A stretch of DNA of 64,000 bases from Roseicyclus marinus (GCF_030163795.1 NZ_JASJOF010000004.1:1-64000); one strand, 5' to 3'; shown: positions 42,613 through 51,829, numbered from the stretch's first letter. Made by a program: numbers and translations. The notes: a model not told the origin generated them from the sequence alone.

Positions 42613-44594
42613 TCCGCGGGCACCCCGTCCATCGCCGCCCGTGCCTTGGTGGCACCCGCAGCAAACCGGTAGCGACGGTCGCTCAGGCTCAGGAAGCCAC
42701 CAAGCGCCATGATGATGGTGCCGCCCCAGATCCAATTGGCAAAGGGCTTCAGCCAGACCCGCACGGCCCAACCGCCACTGGCCTGCGGCTCGCCCAAGGT
42801 CACGTAGACATCGCGCGTGAACCCGTTGTCGATGCCGGCTTCCGTCGTCGGCATACCAGCCACCGGGTAGATCCGCCGCTCTGGATGCAAAAGCGCGATC
42901 TGGGTGCCATCGGCCTCACGCACCGCGACATGACCCATGGTCGAGATGTAGTTCGGTCCCTGGACGTTCTGTTCGACCGACAAAAGCTCGATCTGGTAGG
43001 GCCCGACCTGATAGGGCGTTCCGGGTTGGGCGACGCGGATATCCTCGGTCTGGTAACCGGTCAGGGCGACGACGCCGAACATGGTGATGCCCACGCCCGC
43101 ATGGGCAACGGATTTGCCCCAATCGGCCCTCGGCAGGCGCCACAGGCGCCCAAACCGCCCGGCAAGATCGCCGCGCCCGGTGCGCGACCACAGGTCGACG
43201 ACCGCGCCCGCCATCAGCCAGACCGCCAGCGCGATCCCGATGGGCGAAAGTGCCGAACTCCCGGTGAAGACCGCGTAGGCCAAAAGCCCGATGGCCACCG
43301 CAAGCACCATCGCGGGCACCAGCGCAGTCACGACGCGCCCAAGTCCCGCGCGTTTCCACGGCAACATCGCACCGATGGGAAGGGCGACGGCAAGGCCGAA
43401 CATGAAGGGCGTGAAGGCCGCGTTGAAGAAGGGCGGGCCGACCGACAGGGTCCGATCCCAGATCATTTCCGCGATGAGCGGCCAGATCGTGCCGATGAAA
43501 ACCACGAAGGTGGAGACCGCCAGCAGCAGGTTGTTCACCACCAGCCCGCTTTCGCGGCTGACGGTGGAAAAGACCCCCTTTGCTTCCATCGTACCGGCAC
43601 GGAAGGCGAACAACAGAAGCGCGCCACCCATGAAGAACGCGAGGATCATCAAGATGAAAACGCCCCGTTCCGGGTCATTGGCGAAGGCGTGCACGCTTGT
43701 GAGCACACCCGAGCGCACGATGAAGGTCCCGATGAGCGAGAAGCCAAAGGCGAGGATGGCCAGAAGGATCGTCCAGCTTTTCAACGCTTCGCGCTTTTCG
43801 ACCACGATGGCCGAGTGCAGAAGAGCCGCCGCGATCAACCACGGCATGAGCGAGGCGTTCTCGACCGGATCCCAGAACCAGAACCCGCCCCAACCAAGCT
43901 CGTAATAGGCCCACCACGAGCCGAGCCCGATGCCGATGGTCAGAAAAACCCAAGCCGCCAGCGTCCACGGCCGAACCCAGCGGCCCCATGCGGCATCGAC
44001 CCGCCCCTCGATCAGGGCGGCGACGGCAAAAGAGAAGGCCATCGAAAGCCCGACATAGCCGAGGTAGAGGAAGGGCGGGTGGAAGGCGAGGCCCGGGTCT
44101 TGCAGCAGCGGGTTCAGATCCTGCCCGTCGAAGGGTGGAATTTCCAACCGGATGAACGGGTTGGAGGTAAAAAGGATAAAGGCGAAAAAGGCCGCCGCGA
44201 CCGAGGATTGGACCGCCAGAACCCGCGCCTTCAGCGTCGGTGGCAGGTTGGCCCCGAACCATGATGCGCAGGCCCCGAACAGCGTCAGGATCAACACCCA
44301 AAGCAGCAGCGACCCTTCGTGGTTCCCCCAGACGCCCGAAATCTTGTAGAGCATCGGCTTGTCGGTATGCGAATTCGCGGTCACGAGATTGAGCGAGAAA
44401 TCCGAGGTGACGAACGCATAGGTAAGCGCGGCAAAGCTGAAGGCCGTCAGCAGGAATTGAGTGGTCGCGGCGGGGTCCGCCACGGCCATCCACGCGGCAT
44501 TGCCACGCTGCGCGCCGACCAGCGGCACGATCATCTGGAAGATCGACACCATGAAGGCGAGGATCAGGGCGAAATGTCCGAGTTCTACGATCAT
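42609..44594 (-). CDS. ccmF: Heme lyase CcmF (CycK)
   Basis: A 661-residue membrane protein of about fifteen helices. The heme-handling Trp-rich motif GWGGFWFWDPVENASLMPW is at about 232-250, with conserved His residues in periplasmic loops (GNHEGSLLLW near 88). It ligates heme from CcmE to apocytochromes. In related genomes ccmE usually lies directly upstream, but here the next gene upstream is an aldo/keto reductase gene and ccmE is not in the window. Confidence 0.95.
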   Translation of the reverse strand: MIVELGHFALILAFMVSIFQMIVPLVGAQRGNAAWMAVADPAATTQFLLTAFSFAALTYAFVTSDFSLNLVTANSHTDKPMLYKISGVWGNHEGSLLLWVLILTLFGACASWFGANLPPTLKARVLAVQSSVAAAFFAFILFTSNPFIRLEIPPFDGQDLNPLLQDPGLAFHPPFLYLGYVGLSMAFSFAVAALIEGRVDAAWGRWVRPWTLAAWVFLTIGIGLGSWWAYYELGWGGFWFWDPVENASLMPWLIAAALLHSAIVVEKREALKSWTILLAILAFGFSLIGTFIVRSGVLTSVHAFANDPERGVFILMILAFFMGGALLLFAFRAGTMEAKGVFSTVSRESGLVVNNLLLAVSTFVVFIGTIWPLIAEMIWDRTLSVGPPFFNAAFTPFMFGLAVALPIGAMLPWKRAGLGRVVTALVPAMVLAVAIGLLAYAVFTGSSALSPIGIALAVWLMAGAVVDLWSRTGRGDLAGRFGRLWRLPRADWGKSVAHAGVGITMFGVVALTGYQTEDIRVAQPGTPYQVGPYQIELLSVEQNVQGPNYISTMGHVAVREADGTQIALLHPERRIYPVAGMPTTEAGIDNGFTRDVYVTLGEPQASGGWAVRVWLKPFANWIWGGTIIMALGGFLSLSDRRYRFAAGATKARAAMDGVPAE

Positions 44595-44759
44595 GCCGGA
44601 AGCTTAGGCCTATCACACCGCCCCGCCAATAGCATGCGACACCGCTTCACATCAGATTGACCGTGTCAAAGGCGCGCGCCCCATGCCCGACCGCGCCGGG
44701 TGTCGGCCGGGGAATTCTGTATTTGAGGGAAGATGAAGCAGGGAGCCGCCAAGGGAGGC

Positions 44760-45662
44760 CTACGCGACCTCACGCCCCAAGGCGGCGGTGTAAATCTCGA
44801 ACCATGTCTGGCGGTCGAGCGTGACCCGCGCGGCATCGCCCAGCGTCGCGATGCGCGCAAGGCTGTTGGTGCCCATCACAGGAAGGATGCGAGCCGGATG
44901 CCGCAACAGCCAGGCCACCGCCACGGCATCGGCGGCCACGCCCTGGTCCTGCCCGATGCGGTCGAGCACGGCCTTAACGGCGCTGCCCTCCGCCCCGAAC
45001 AGCCGCCCGCCCGCGAGCGGCGACCAAGCCATGATCGGCACGGATTTCTCCTGCATCCACGCCACCTCACCATCGGTGAACGGTGTGTGGTGCAGCACGC
45101 TCAATTCGATCTGGTTGGTGGCAAGCGGCGTTTCCATCGCCGATTGCAGCAGGCTCCAGTCATGGCGTTTGAAATTCGAAACGCCCACCGCCCGCACCTT
45201 GCCCGCCGCGACAAGCGTGTCGAGGGCGCGGCCCGTTTCCTCTTGATCCATCAGCGGATCGGGCCGGTGGATCAGCAGAAGGTCGATCGTGTCGATCCCC
45301 ATGGCGGTCAAGGAATGTTCGACCGAAGCCGTGATATGGCGCGCGGAGGTGTCGTAGTATTTCACCCGCGCCTCGGCATAGCGGCCGACAGGCGCGATGA
45401 TGTCGCATTTGGTCACGATCTCGATGCGGTCGCGCAGGCCCGGTGCCGCGCGCAAGGCATCGCCCAGGATCGCCTCGGCGGTGTAGCCGCCATAGATATC
45501 GGCCTGGTCCATCGTGGTGATGCCCTGCGCCAGACAGGCCTCGATCTTGGCCTCGACATGGGCGGGCGAGGTGTCGGCGTCATCGCCAAGGCGCCACATG
45601 CCATAGACGATGCGCGACAGGTCCAGCGGGCCGACCTTGATCCGTTCCACGTGAGAGGTCAT
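44760..45662 (-). CDS. Aldo/keto reductase
   Basis: A 300-residue TIM-barrel reductase of the YdhF/AKR type. The start at 45662 overlaps the stop of the upstream monooxygenase gene. Catalytic Asp and Tyr are in TTMDQADIYGGY (about 48-59). Later come LLLIHRPDPLMD (His) and the C-terminal MGTNSLARI for NADPH. It is co-transcribed with the flavin monooxygenase, so it may reduce the aldehyde or ketone that enzyme releases. Confidence 0.85.
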   Translation of the reverse strand: MTSHVERIKVGPLDLSRIVYGMWRLGDDADTSPAHVEAKIEACLAQGITTMDQADIYGGYTAEAILGDALRAAPGLRDRIEIVTKCDIIAPVGRYAEARVKYYDTSARHITASVEHSLTAMGIDTIDLLLIHRPDPLMDQEETGRALDTLVAAGKVRAVGVSNFKRHDWSLLQSAMETPLATNQIELSVLHHTPFTDGEVAWMQEKSVPIMAWSPLAGGRLFGAEGSAVKAVLDRIGQDQGVAADAVAVAWLLRHPARILPVMGTNSLARIATLGDAARVTLDRQTWFEIYTAALGREVA

Positions 45663-46816
45663 CAGCGTCTTTCTCCTGTTCCCAAGGGCGTCGCGGGCGC
45701 ATGGGCCGGAACCCGGCCATAGGCATGGGGCAGAGAGCAGGTCTTCAGCTCCGGCATCACCAGCCGCCCGAAATGGTCGCATTCGTCCATATGCGGATAG
45801 CCCGAGAAGATGAAGGCCCGGATGCCCATCTTGCGGTAGGCCTCGATTTCCGAGAGCACCTGGTCGGCGGACCCCACCAGCGCCGCGCCGCAGCCCGAGC
45901 GCGCGCGCCCGATCCCGGTCCACAGATGCCGTTCGACATAGCCGAATTTATCCGCAAGCTCCCGCGCCTTGGCTTGGTGGCTCACGCCCAGCGATCCACT
46001 GTCCAACGCCCTGTCGCGGATCAGCTTACCCAGCTCGTCATCGAGCTTCGAGACGAGATGTTCGGCATAGTCCCGCGCCTCGGTCTCGGTGTCGCGCACG
46101 ATCATGTGGACGCGCAGACCGTAATCGAGCGTGCGCCCATAGCGTTCGGCCACAGCGTTCACGGCGCGCATGCGGTCGGCGATCTGGTCCTTGGGTTCGG
46201 GCCACATCAGGTATACGTCGCAATGCTGCCCGCAGAGTTCCAGCGCATCGGGTGAATAGCCCCCGAAATAGAGGAGCGGGCCGCCGATCTGGTAGGGGCG
46301 CGCGGGATCGGTCGTCAAACCTTTGAACTGGTAGACCTGCCCCTCGTAATCGATCGTGTCGCGCGTCCAGGCCTGTTTGAGGATTTCCACCACTTCGCGC
46401 GAGCGCTGGTAGCGGTAGGCGCTGTCGGCCACCTCGCCCGGGAAATCGGAAGAGATGATATTCACCGTCAGCCGCCCGTCCAGCATGTGATCGAGCGTGG
46501 CAATGGTGCGCGCCAGCATGATCGGCTGCATCTCGCCGCAGCGCACGGCGGCAAGGAAATTGATCCTGTCGGTGATCGGCGCGCAGCCCGCGACGAAGCT
46601 CAGCGTATCTTGCCCCACTTGGTAGGAGGACGGGCAGAGGATGTTGCGAAAGCCGTTCGCCTCGGCGCGTTTCACGATCCCCGAACAATGCGCCCAGCTT
46701 GACCGCAGTTTGCCGTCGGGTACGCCGAGATATGCGTAATCATCCGAACAGAGTGCGGCGAACCAGCTGACCTCGGCGGCATCGAGATCGGCAGATGTGA
46801 CGGGGACGATACTCAT
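45662..46816 (-). CDS. LLM-class flavin-dependent monooxygenase (SsuD/alkanesulfonate-monooxygenase-like)
   Basis: A 384-residue bacterial-luciferase-fold enzyme. SsuD-type stretches are CPSSYQVGQDTLSFVAGCAP (about 62-81), ARTIATLDHMLDGRLTVNIISSDFPGE (103-129) and YFGGYSPDALELCGQHCDVYLMWPEP (185-210). Length and motifs match FMNH2-dependent alkanesulfonate monooxygenases, but the family oxidises many substrates. No flavin reductase or sulfonate transporter gene is adjacent. It diverges from a GntR/UTRA regulator next to amino-sugar genes. Ordinary sulfonate use is therefore not the only option. Confidence 0.82.
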   Translation of the reverse strand: MSIVPVTSADLDAAEVSWFAALCSDDYAYLGVPDGKLRSSWAHCSGIVKRAEANGFRNILCPSSYQVGQDTLSFVAGCAPITDRINFLAAVRCGEMQPIMLARTIATLDHMLDGRLTVNIISSDFPGEVADSAYRYQRSREVVEILKQAWTRDTIDYEGQVYQFKGLTTDPARPYQIGGPLLYFGGYSPDALELCGQHCDVYLMWPEPKDQIADRMRAVNAVAERYGRTLDYGLRVHMIVRDTETEARDYAEHLVSKLDDELGKLIRDRALDSGSLGVSHQAKARELADKFGYVERHLWTGIGRARSGCGAALVGSADQVLSEIEAYRKMGIRAFIFSGYPHMDECDHFGRLVMPELKTCSLPHAYGRVPAHAPATPLGTGERR

Positions 46817-46839
46817 GAACAAGGCCCTCCCAAGCCTTT

Positions 46840-46851
46840 GGTCTGAACACC
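46840..46851. promoter_or_regulatory. Candidate HutC/NagR-type operator
   Basis: GGTCTGAACACC is palindromic as GGTnTnnAnACC, close to the TGGTCTAGACCA-type sites bound by NagR/DasR regulators. A related TTGATCTGGACAA lies at 46853-46865. The position between the divergent monooxygenase and GntR/UTRA genes allows control of both. Confidence 0.5.
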
Positions 46852-46921
46852 TTTGATCTGGACAAGGGTTAGCGCTCGCGGCATCGTATATCAATGGTAG
46901 ATCAATATAGGTCGTGACCGG

Positions 46922-47620
46922 ATGCGCGGCGCGCTGCCCACCTATCTGCGGATCGCCGAGCGGCTGACCCGCGACATCGTGGCGGGCCGTCTGCGGCCCG
47001 GCGACCGGCTGCCGCCCGAACGCAGCATGGCGGCCCATCTGGGCGTGACGGTCACGACGCTGCGCAAGGCGCTGGCGATCCTGACCGAGCGCGGACTGCT
47101 GGGCCGCCGCCAAGGATCGGGCAACACGATCCTCGCAGGGGATACCAGCCGGGGGGTCTATGCGCTGTTCCGGCTGGAACGGCCCGAGGGCGGAGGGCTG
47201 CCCACGGCCGAACTGCTGTCGCTGGTGCGTCGCGACAAACCGGCCGATCTTCCCTATCTGGGCAGTGCCGTGCCGCAGGCCTGGAACATCCGCCGCCTGC
47301 GCTTTCTCGACAATGTGCCGGTCGCGATCGAGGATATTTGGCTCGATGGACGCTTCTCGGGAAAGCTGACGCCCGACACGATCTCGGAATCGCTTTACCG
47401 CAGTTACAGCGAGCTTCTGGGCCTGACCATCGCGCGAGCCGAAGATCGGCTGGGCGCGGGGCCGCTGCCCGATTGGGCGGGCGACAGGCTGGGCGCGCCG
47501 CCGGGCAGCGTGATGGCCCTTGCCCGCCGCCGCGCTTTCGACGCAGATGGGCGACCAGCCGAGGTCTCCAGCACATGGTTCGACCCCGACCGCGCGGCCT
47601 ATGTCGCCCGGCTTCCGTGA
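46922..47620 (+). CDS. GntR family regulator, HutC type with UTRA domain
   Basis: A 232-residue protein with an N-terminal winged helix (LPTYLRIAERLTRDIVAGRLRPGD, then VTVTTLRKALAIL, about 4-65) and a UTRA effector domain (about 85-228, with IRRLRFLDNVPVAIEDIWLDGRFSG). UTRA regulators of amino-sugar genes usually sense GlcNAc-6-P or GlcN-6-P. It is the first gene of the operon containing the dehydrogenase, kinase and nagA. Codon usage and GC match its neighbours. Confidence 0.86.
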   Translation: MRGALPTYLRIAERLTRDIVAGRLRPGDRLPPERSMAAHLGVTVTTLRKALAILTERGLLGRRQGSGNTILAGDTSRGVYALFRLERPEGGGLPTAELLSLVRRDKPADLPYLGSAVPQAWNIRRLRFLDNVPVAIEDIWLDGRFSGKLTPDTISESLYRSYSELLGLTIARAEDRLGAGPLPDWAGDRLGAPPGSVMALARRRAFDADGRPAEVSSTWFDPDRAAYVARLP

Positions 47621-47642
47621 TGCGACGAAAAGAGAGACACGC

Positions 47643-48728
47643 ATGACACGCTACGGCATCATCGGTTCCGGCATGATGGGGCAGGAGCATATCCGCAACA
47701 TCGCGCTTTTGCCCGGCGCCACGGTCACGGGCTTTGTCGAACCCGATGACAAGATGGCGGCTGCGACATTGGCGCTGATGCCGCAAGCGGTGCGCTGCCC
47801 CGATATCGCGGCGCTGCTCGCACGCGACGATCTGGATGCGCTGGTCATAGCCTCGCCCAACCACATGCATGTCTGCCAATTGCAGGACATCGCGCGCCAC
47901 CGCCCCCTGCCCGTGCTGGTGGAAAAACCGCTCTACACCGATGAGGCGCAATTGCCGGCGTTGGACCGGATCGCCCGCGACTACCCCGCGCCGATCTGGG
48001 TCGCGATGGAATACCGCTACATGCCGCCCGTGCAGGTCCTGCGCGACATGGCCGAAGGGGCGACGGGCGGGATCAAGATGCTGACCATCCGCGAGCACCG
48101 CTTTCCCTTTCTCGAAAAGGTCGGGGACTGGAACCGGTTCAACCGCAACACCGGCGGCACCCTGGTCGAGAAATGCTGCCATTTCTTCGACTTGATGCGC
48201 CTGATCCTTGCCGATGACCCGATCCGCGTCATGGCCAGCGCAGGACAGGCGGTGAACCATCTGGACGAACGCTATGGCGGCGAAACGCCCGATATCTGGG
48301 ATCATGGCTATGTCATCGTGGAGTTCGCCCGCGGCGCCCGCGCCATGCTGGAATTGTGCATGTTCGCCGAAGGCTCCCGCTATCAGGAAGAGATTTCGGC
48401 CACAGGTCCCAAGGGCAAGATCGAGGCGCTGGTGCCCGGCCCGACCCGGTTCTGGAACGCCGATCTTGGCCCCGCGCCCGTGCCGCGCGTCATCGTCAGC
48501 CCGCGCAACCCTACGGGCCCGGTGGACCATGCCGTGCCGGTCGATCCGCGGCTTCTGGCGGCGGGGGATCACAACGGCTCCACCTTCTACCAGCATGAAC
48601 GCTTCCGCGAAGTCATCCATGGCCGCGCCCGCCCCGAGGTGACGCTGGCCGATGGTGCGGCCGCCGTCCGCATGGGCCGCGCGGCGCAGGAAAGCGCGCG
48701 AAGCGGCAAGGCGGTTTCCCTGGCCTGA
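47643..48728 (+). CDS. Gfo/Idh/MocA family oxidoreductase
   Basis: A 361-residue protein with an N-terminal Rossmann domain (YGIIGSGMMGQEHIRN, residues 3-18), the EKPLY motif holding the catalytic-site Lys (about 96-100), and a C-terminal alpha/beta domain that binds the sugar. ATG 47643 follows AGAGA. Family members oxidise or reduce sugars, inositols and amino sugars with NAD(P). Placed between the regulator and the kinase, it probably feeds a modified hexosamine into the pathway. Confidence 0.85.
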   Translation: MTRYGIIGSGMMGQEHIRNIALLPGATVTGFVEPDDKMAAATLALMPQAVRCPDIAALLARDDLDALVIASPNHMHVCQLQDIARHRPLPVLVEKPLYTDEAQLPALDRIARDYPAPIWVAMEYRYMPPVQVLRDMAEGATGGIKMLTIREHRFPFLEKVGDWNRFNRNTGGTLVEKCCHFFDLMRLILADDPIRVMASAGQAVNHLDERYGGETPDIWDHGYVIVEFARGARAMLELCMFAEGSRYQEEISATGPKGKIEALVPGPTRFWNADLGPAPVPRVIVSPRNPTGPVDHAVPVDPRLLAAGDHNGSTFYQHERFREVIHGRARPEVTLADGAAAVRMGRAAQESARSGKAVSLA

Positions 48729-48749
48729 CGGGCACCATAGGCTGGCACC

Positions 48750-49592
48750 ATGGCAGATCGTATCGACATCGGGATCGACGGGGGCGGCACGGGATGCCGG
48801 GTGGCGCTGTCCGTGGCAGGTGGCCCGATCGTCGAGACGCGCGGCGGCCCGGCCAATATCGTGACCGACCCGGCGGCGGCCGAGGCCGCGATCCGCCTCG
48901 CCCTGACCGAGGCGCTGGCCGCGCGTGACCTCGGGTTCGAGGCGCTGCCGCAAGCGCGCATCTGCGCGGGCCTTGCGGGCGGGCGTCTGCCCGGTGCAGC
49001 CGATGCCTTTGCCACCCGCCTGCCCTATCTGGCCTATGTGGTCGATGACAGCGTCACGGCACTCGAAGGCGCACTCGAAGGTGCGGACGGAACGCTGGCA
49101 AGCCTTGGCACCGGGAGTTTCTTCATCCGCAAAGCGGGCGGCGTGACCCGGCACATCGGCGGCTGGGGCTTCAGGCTGGGTGACGAAGGGTCCGCCGCAT
49201 GGGCCGGGCGCAAGGCTTTGTCTTTGGCATTGCGAGTCGCCGATGGCCGCCTGCCCCCCGATCCGCTGGCCGAGGCGCTGATCGACGCCTGCCCGCCGCA
49301 TCCGGTGCTTTGGGCGGCGACCGCCTCACCGGGCGATTTCGCGCAACTCGTGCGGATCGTGATGGCCCATCCCGAAAGCGCCATGGCAGCCCGCATTCAC
49401 GCGGCTATCCTTAAAGAGCTGACCGAAGGCTTGACCGATCTGGGTCACCAACCGAACGCGCCCTTGGTCCTGACCGGAGGCTTGGGTGAGATGCTGGCCC
49501 CACACCTGCCCGAGGCTCTGACATCCGGGTTGAGGCCTGCACTTGGCCGCCCGCTCGACGGTGCGTTGCGGCTGGCGCGAGGACTGCCGTGA
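48750..49592 (+). CDS. BadF/BadG-family ATPase, probable N-acetylglucosamine kinase
   Basis: A 280-residue actin-fold kinase. The phosphate-1 loop is GIDGGGTGCRVALSV (about residues 6-20), phosphate-2 in SLGTGSFF (about 117-124), and GGWGFRLGDEGSAAW (about 134-148) is typical of GlcNAc kinases of the BadF group. It phosphorylates the sugar at O6 before NagA removes acetate. Its stop overlaps the nagA start by 4 bp, which supports the pairing. Confidence 0.85.
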   Translation: MADRIDIGIDGGGTGCRVALSVAGGPIVETRGGPANIVTDPAAAEAAIRLALTEALAARDLGFEALPQARICAGLAGGRLPGAADAFATRLPYLAYVVDDSVTALEGALEGADGTLASLGTGSFFIRKAGGVTRHIGGWGFRLGDEGSAAWAGRKALSLALRVADGRLPPDPLAEALIDACPPHPVLWAATASPGDFAQLVRIVMAHPESAMAARIHAAILKELTEGLTDLGHQPNAPLVLTGGLGEMLAPHLPEALTSGLRPALGRPLDGALRLARGLP

Positions 49593-50722
49593 CACTGTGG
49601 ACCGGGCTAGACATTCTCGACGGTGAGGGCCTTCGCCACGACATGGCGCTGGGCATGGCGGAGGGTCGCGTCACCGAACTGCGCCCGCGCGCGGGGGGCG
49701 AGACAGGCACGGATCTCTCGCAAGACGGGGAACGGGCGCTGGTTTGTCCCGGTCTCATCGACCTTCAGGTCAATGGCGGCGCGGGGTTGATGCTGGGCGA
49801 CTGCCGGACCGCTGCCGATGTATCGCGCCTCGCGGCGGCCCATCGCGCGGGTGGCGCGCTTGCCATCCTGCCCACGCTGATCTCGGACAGCGCGGCCGAA
49901 ACCGCCCGTATCCTCGACCTCCTGACAGAGGCTGCGGCGCAAGATCCCGCCATCCTCGGCCTCCATCTCGAAGGGCCGCATCTCGCGATCGCGGGCGCGC
50001 ATGATCCGCGCCACCTGCGCCCGCTGACCAAGACCGATCTGTCGCTCTACACCCAAGCGGCAGGCCGCTTGCCGCATCTCCTGATCACGCTGGCCCCGGA
50101 GCAAGCGACGCCCAGCCAGATCGCCGCGCTGGCCGAAGCGGGCGTGATCGTATCGCTCGGCCATTCCGGCGCGGGCTACGCCATGGCAGAGGCGGCCTAC
50201 AAAGCAGGCGCGCGGATGGCGACGCATCTTTTCAACGCGATGTCGGGATTGCACCACCGCGAACCCGGCATGGTCGGCGCGGCCTTTGATCACGCGCCGT
50301 GGATCGGACTGATCGCGGATGGCGTCCATGTGCATGACGCAGGCTTGCGGCTGGCCCATCGCGCTGCGGGCACACGCCTGATCCTTGTCTCCGACGCCAT
50401 GGCCGTTGCGGGAACCGGGGACGCGGGTTTCACCCTGTCCGGGCGGCAGATCACGCGAGCGGGCGGGCGGCTCACTCTGGCCGACGGGACGCTGGCCGGG
50501 GCGGATATCACCCTGATCGGCGCCGCGCGGCATATGGCACAGGCCACCGGCGTGGCGCTGACCGATATCCTGCCGCTTGCCTTCGACACGCCGCACCGCC
50601 TGCTGACGGGACGGTCCAACCGGATCGCCCCCGGCACCGAGGCCCATCTCTTGTGCCTGCGGGGCGAGGCGCTTTCGGTGGCGGGGCCCGATGGCTGGAC
50701 CCAGCTGTCGTTGCCGGGCTGA
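49589..50722 (+). CDS. nagA: N-acetylglucosamine-6-phosphate deacetylase
   Basis: A 377-residue amidohydrolase. Motifs in order are PGLIDLQVNGGAG (about 54-66), HLEGPHLAIAGAHDP (about 128-142, metal Glu), SLGHSGAGYAMA (His), THLFNAMSGLHHREPG (His and substrate contacts) and LVSDAMAVAG with the catalytic Asp (about 267-276). It makes GlcN-6-P and acetate. The next enzyme, NagB, and a sugar importer are not in the window. GTG start. Confidence 0.92.
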   Translation: MTLWTGLDILDGEGLRHDMALGMAEGRVTELRPRAGGETGTDLSQDGERALVCPGLIDLQVNGGAGLMLGDCRTAADVSRLAAAHRAGGALAILPTLISDSAAETARILDLLTEAAAQDPAILGLHLEGPHLAIAGAHDPRHLRPLTKTDLSLYTQAAGRLPHLLITLAPEQATPSQIAALAEAGVIVSLGHSGAGYAMAEAAYKAGARMATHLFNAMSGLHHREPGMVGAAFDHAPWIGLIADGVHVHDAGLRLAHRAAGTRLILVSDAMAVAGTGDAGFTLSGRQITRAGGRLTLADGTLAGADITLIGAARHMAQATGVALTDILPLAFDTPHRLLTGRSNRIAPGTEAHLLCLRGEALSVAGPDGWTQLSLPG

Positions 50723-50725
50723 GCG

Positions 50726-51817
50726 CTACAGGCAGCCTGCCAGAGCCTCGGCCATGGCGCGCATCATGGCGGGGTAAAGCTCCGCCCCGGGCGCAAGCGC
50801 GCTGCCCAGCGGGTCGATGACCGCCGTTTGGGCCGCCGTGCCCTCCATCACCACGGCGACGATACCGGGGTTGAATTGCGGCTCCGACAGGACGCAGGCG
50901 ATGCCCTCTTCGGCGACCCGCGCCTGGATCTCGGCGATCCGCGCGGGGCTTGGGTCGCTCGCATCCGAAAGCGAAATCGCCCCCGAGGCCGGAAAGCCGA
51001 ATTCCGCCTCGAAATACTGGTAGGCATCGTGGAAGACCACAAAGCGCCCGCCGCGCACGGGGTCGAGGATCGCCGCGATCTCGGTCACGAGGGCGTCGAT
51101 CTCGGCCTTCCCGGCGGCGGCATTTGCGAAATAGGCCCCCGCATTTGCCGGATCGGCGGACGACAGCCGCGCCGCGATCAGGTCGAGCCAGAGCGCGGCA
51201 TTGGCAGGCGATAGCCAGACATGGGGATCACTGGCCCCATGGACATGGTCATGCCCATGATCATCGTGGCCATGAGCATCGTGCGCGTGCTCGTCGTGGC
51301 CGTGGTCGTCGTGCGCGTGCTCGTCATGCCCGTGGTCGTCATGCGCGTGGCCGTCATGCCCGTGGTCGTCATGAGCGTGGTCGTCGTGACCATGGTCCTC
51401 ATGCCCGTGCTCTTCCCCACCATGGTCATGCGCTTCGAACAGGGCACCCTCGCGGAACGGCAACAAAGCAGTCCCCTCCGCCTCCATCAGCGTCAGGACG
51501 GCGGCATCACCCGACAGCGTGGCGACCGCATCCTCCATCCACGGCGTCAGATCGGGCCCGACCCAGACCACGATATCCGCCTCCTGCAGCAAGGCCGCCT
51601 CTGACGGGCGAAGGTTGTATTCATGGGGCGACCCGCCGGGCTGGATGATCAGTCCGGGTTCCCCGACACCCGCCATCACCCGCGCGACGAGCGAATGAAC
51701 CGGCGCGACATCGACGGCGACGCGGGGCACCTCGGCCATGGCGGTCCCTGCCATCAGGCCGAACAACAACGGGAACGGAAAGAGCTTTAACGGGAACGGA
51801 AAGAGCTTTCTGGACAT
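50726..51817 (-). CDS. znuA: Zinc ABC transporter substrate-binding protein ZnuA
   Basis: A 363-residue cluster A-I metal-binding protein. The signal peptide contains a duplicated KLFPFPL. Zinc ligands are expected at His41 (APVHSLV), His65 (GSPHEYN) and His199 (SDPHVWL) plus an Asp near the C-terminus. Residues 130-194 are a very long His/Asp-rich loop made of about five 10-residue units (DHGHDxHAHD). Such loops in ZnuA collect zinc, but this one is unusually long and regular. It is divergent from zur-znuC-znuB with a Zur-box-like palindrome between. Confidence 0.95.
   Translation of the reverse strand: MSRKLFPFPLKLFPFPLLFGLMAGTAMAEVPRVAVDVAPVHSLVARVMAGVGEPGLIIQPGGSPHEYNLRPSEAALLQEADIVVWVGPDLTPWMEDAVATLSGDAAVLTLMEAEGTALLPFREGALFEAHDHGGEEHGHEDHGHDDHAHDDHGHDGHAHDDHGHDEHAHDDHGHDEHAHDAHGHDDHGHDHVHGASDPHVWLSPANAALWLDLIAARLSSADPANAGAYFANAAAGKAEIDALVTEIAAILDPVRGGRFVVFHDAYQYFEAEFGFPASGAISLSDASDPSPARIAEIQARVAEEGIACVLSEPQFNPGIVAVVMEGTAAQTAVIDPLGSALAPGAELYPAMMRAMAEALAGCL
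51768..51809 (-). repeat. Perfect tandem 21-bp duplication in the znuA signal peptide
   Basis: The 21-bp unit at 51768-51788 is repeated without change at 51789-51809. It duplicates seven residues (KLFPFPL) of the signal peptide in frame, so the protein remains intact. An identical copy suggests a recent slippage event or an active contingency-type repeat. Confidence 0.9.
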
Positions 51818-51829
51818 CGGCGAAGCCTC

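Noticed and set aside
44660-44759. A TTGAGGGAAGATGAAGC-type motif near 44725 as a fourth copy of the 3'-end repeat
   Set aside because: It shares position after a stop codon but not the hairpins or the CCCGGGGGAG block; at most it is a different 3' motif family.
51240-51430. Possible minisatellite or CRISPR-like array of short repeats
   Set aside because: The periodicity of about 30 bp is fully explained by the 10-residue His/Asp units of ZnuA in one open frame; there are no unique spacers.
51221-51604. A hydrophobic Val/Met-rich plus-strand frame that looks like a membrane peptide
   Set aside because: It is the reverse reading of the ZnuA His-rich loop: His codons CAC/CAT read backwards as GTG/ATG.
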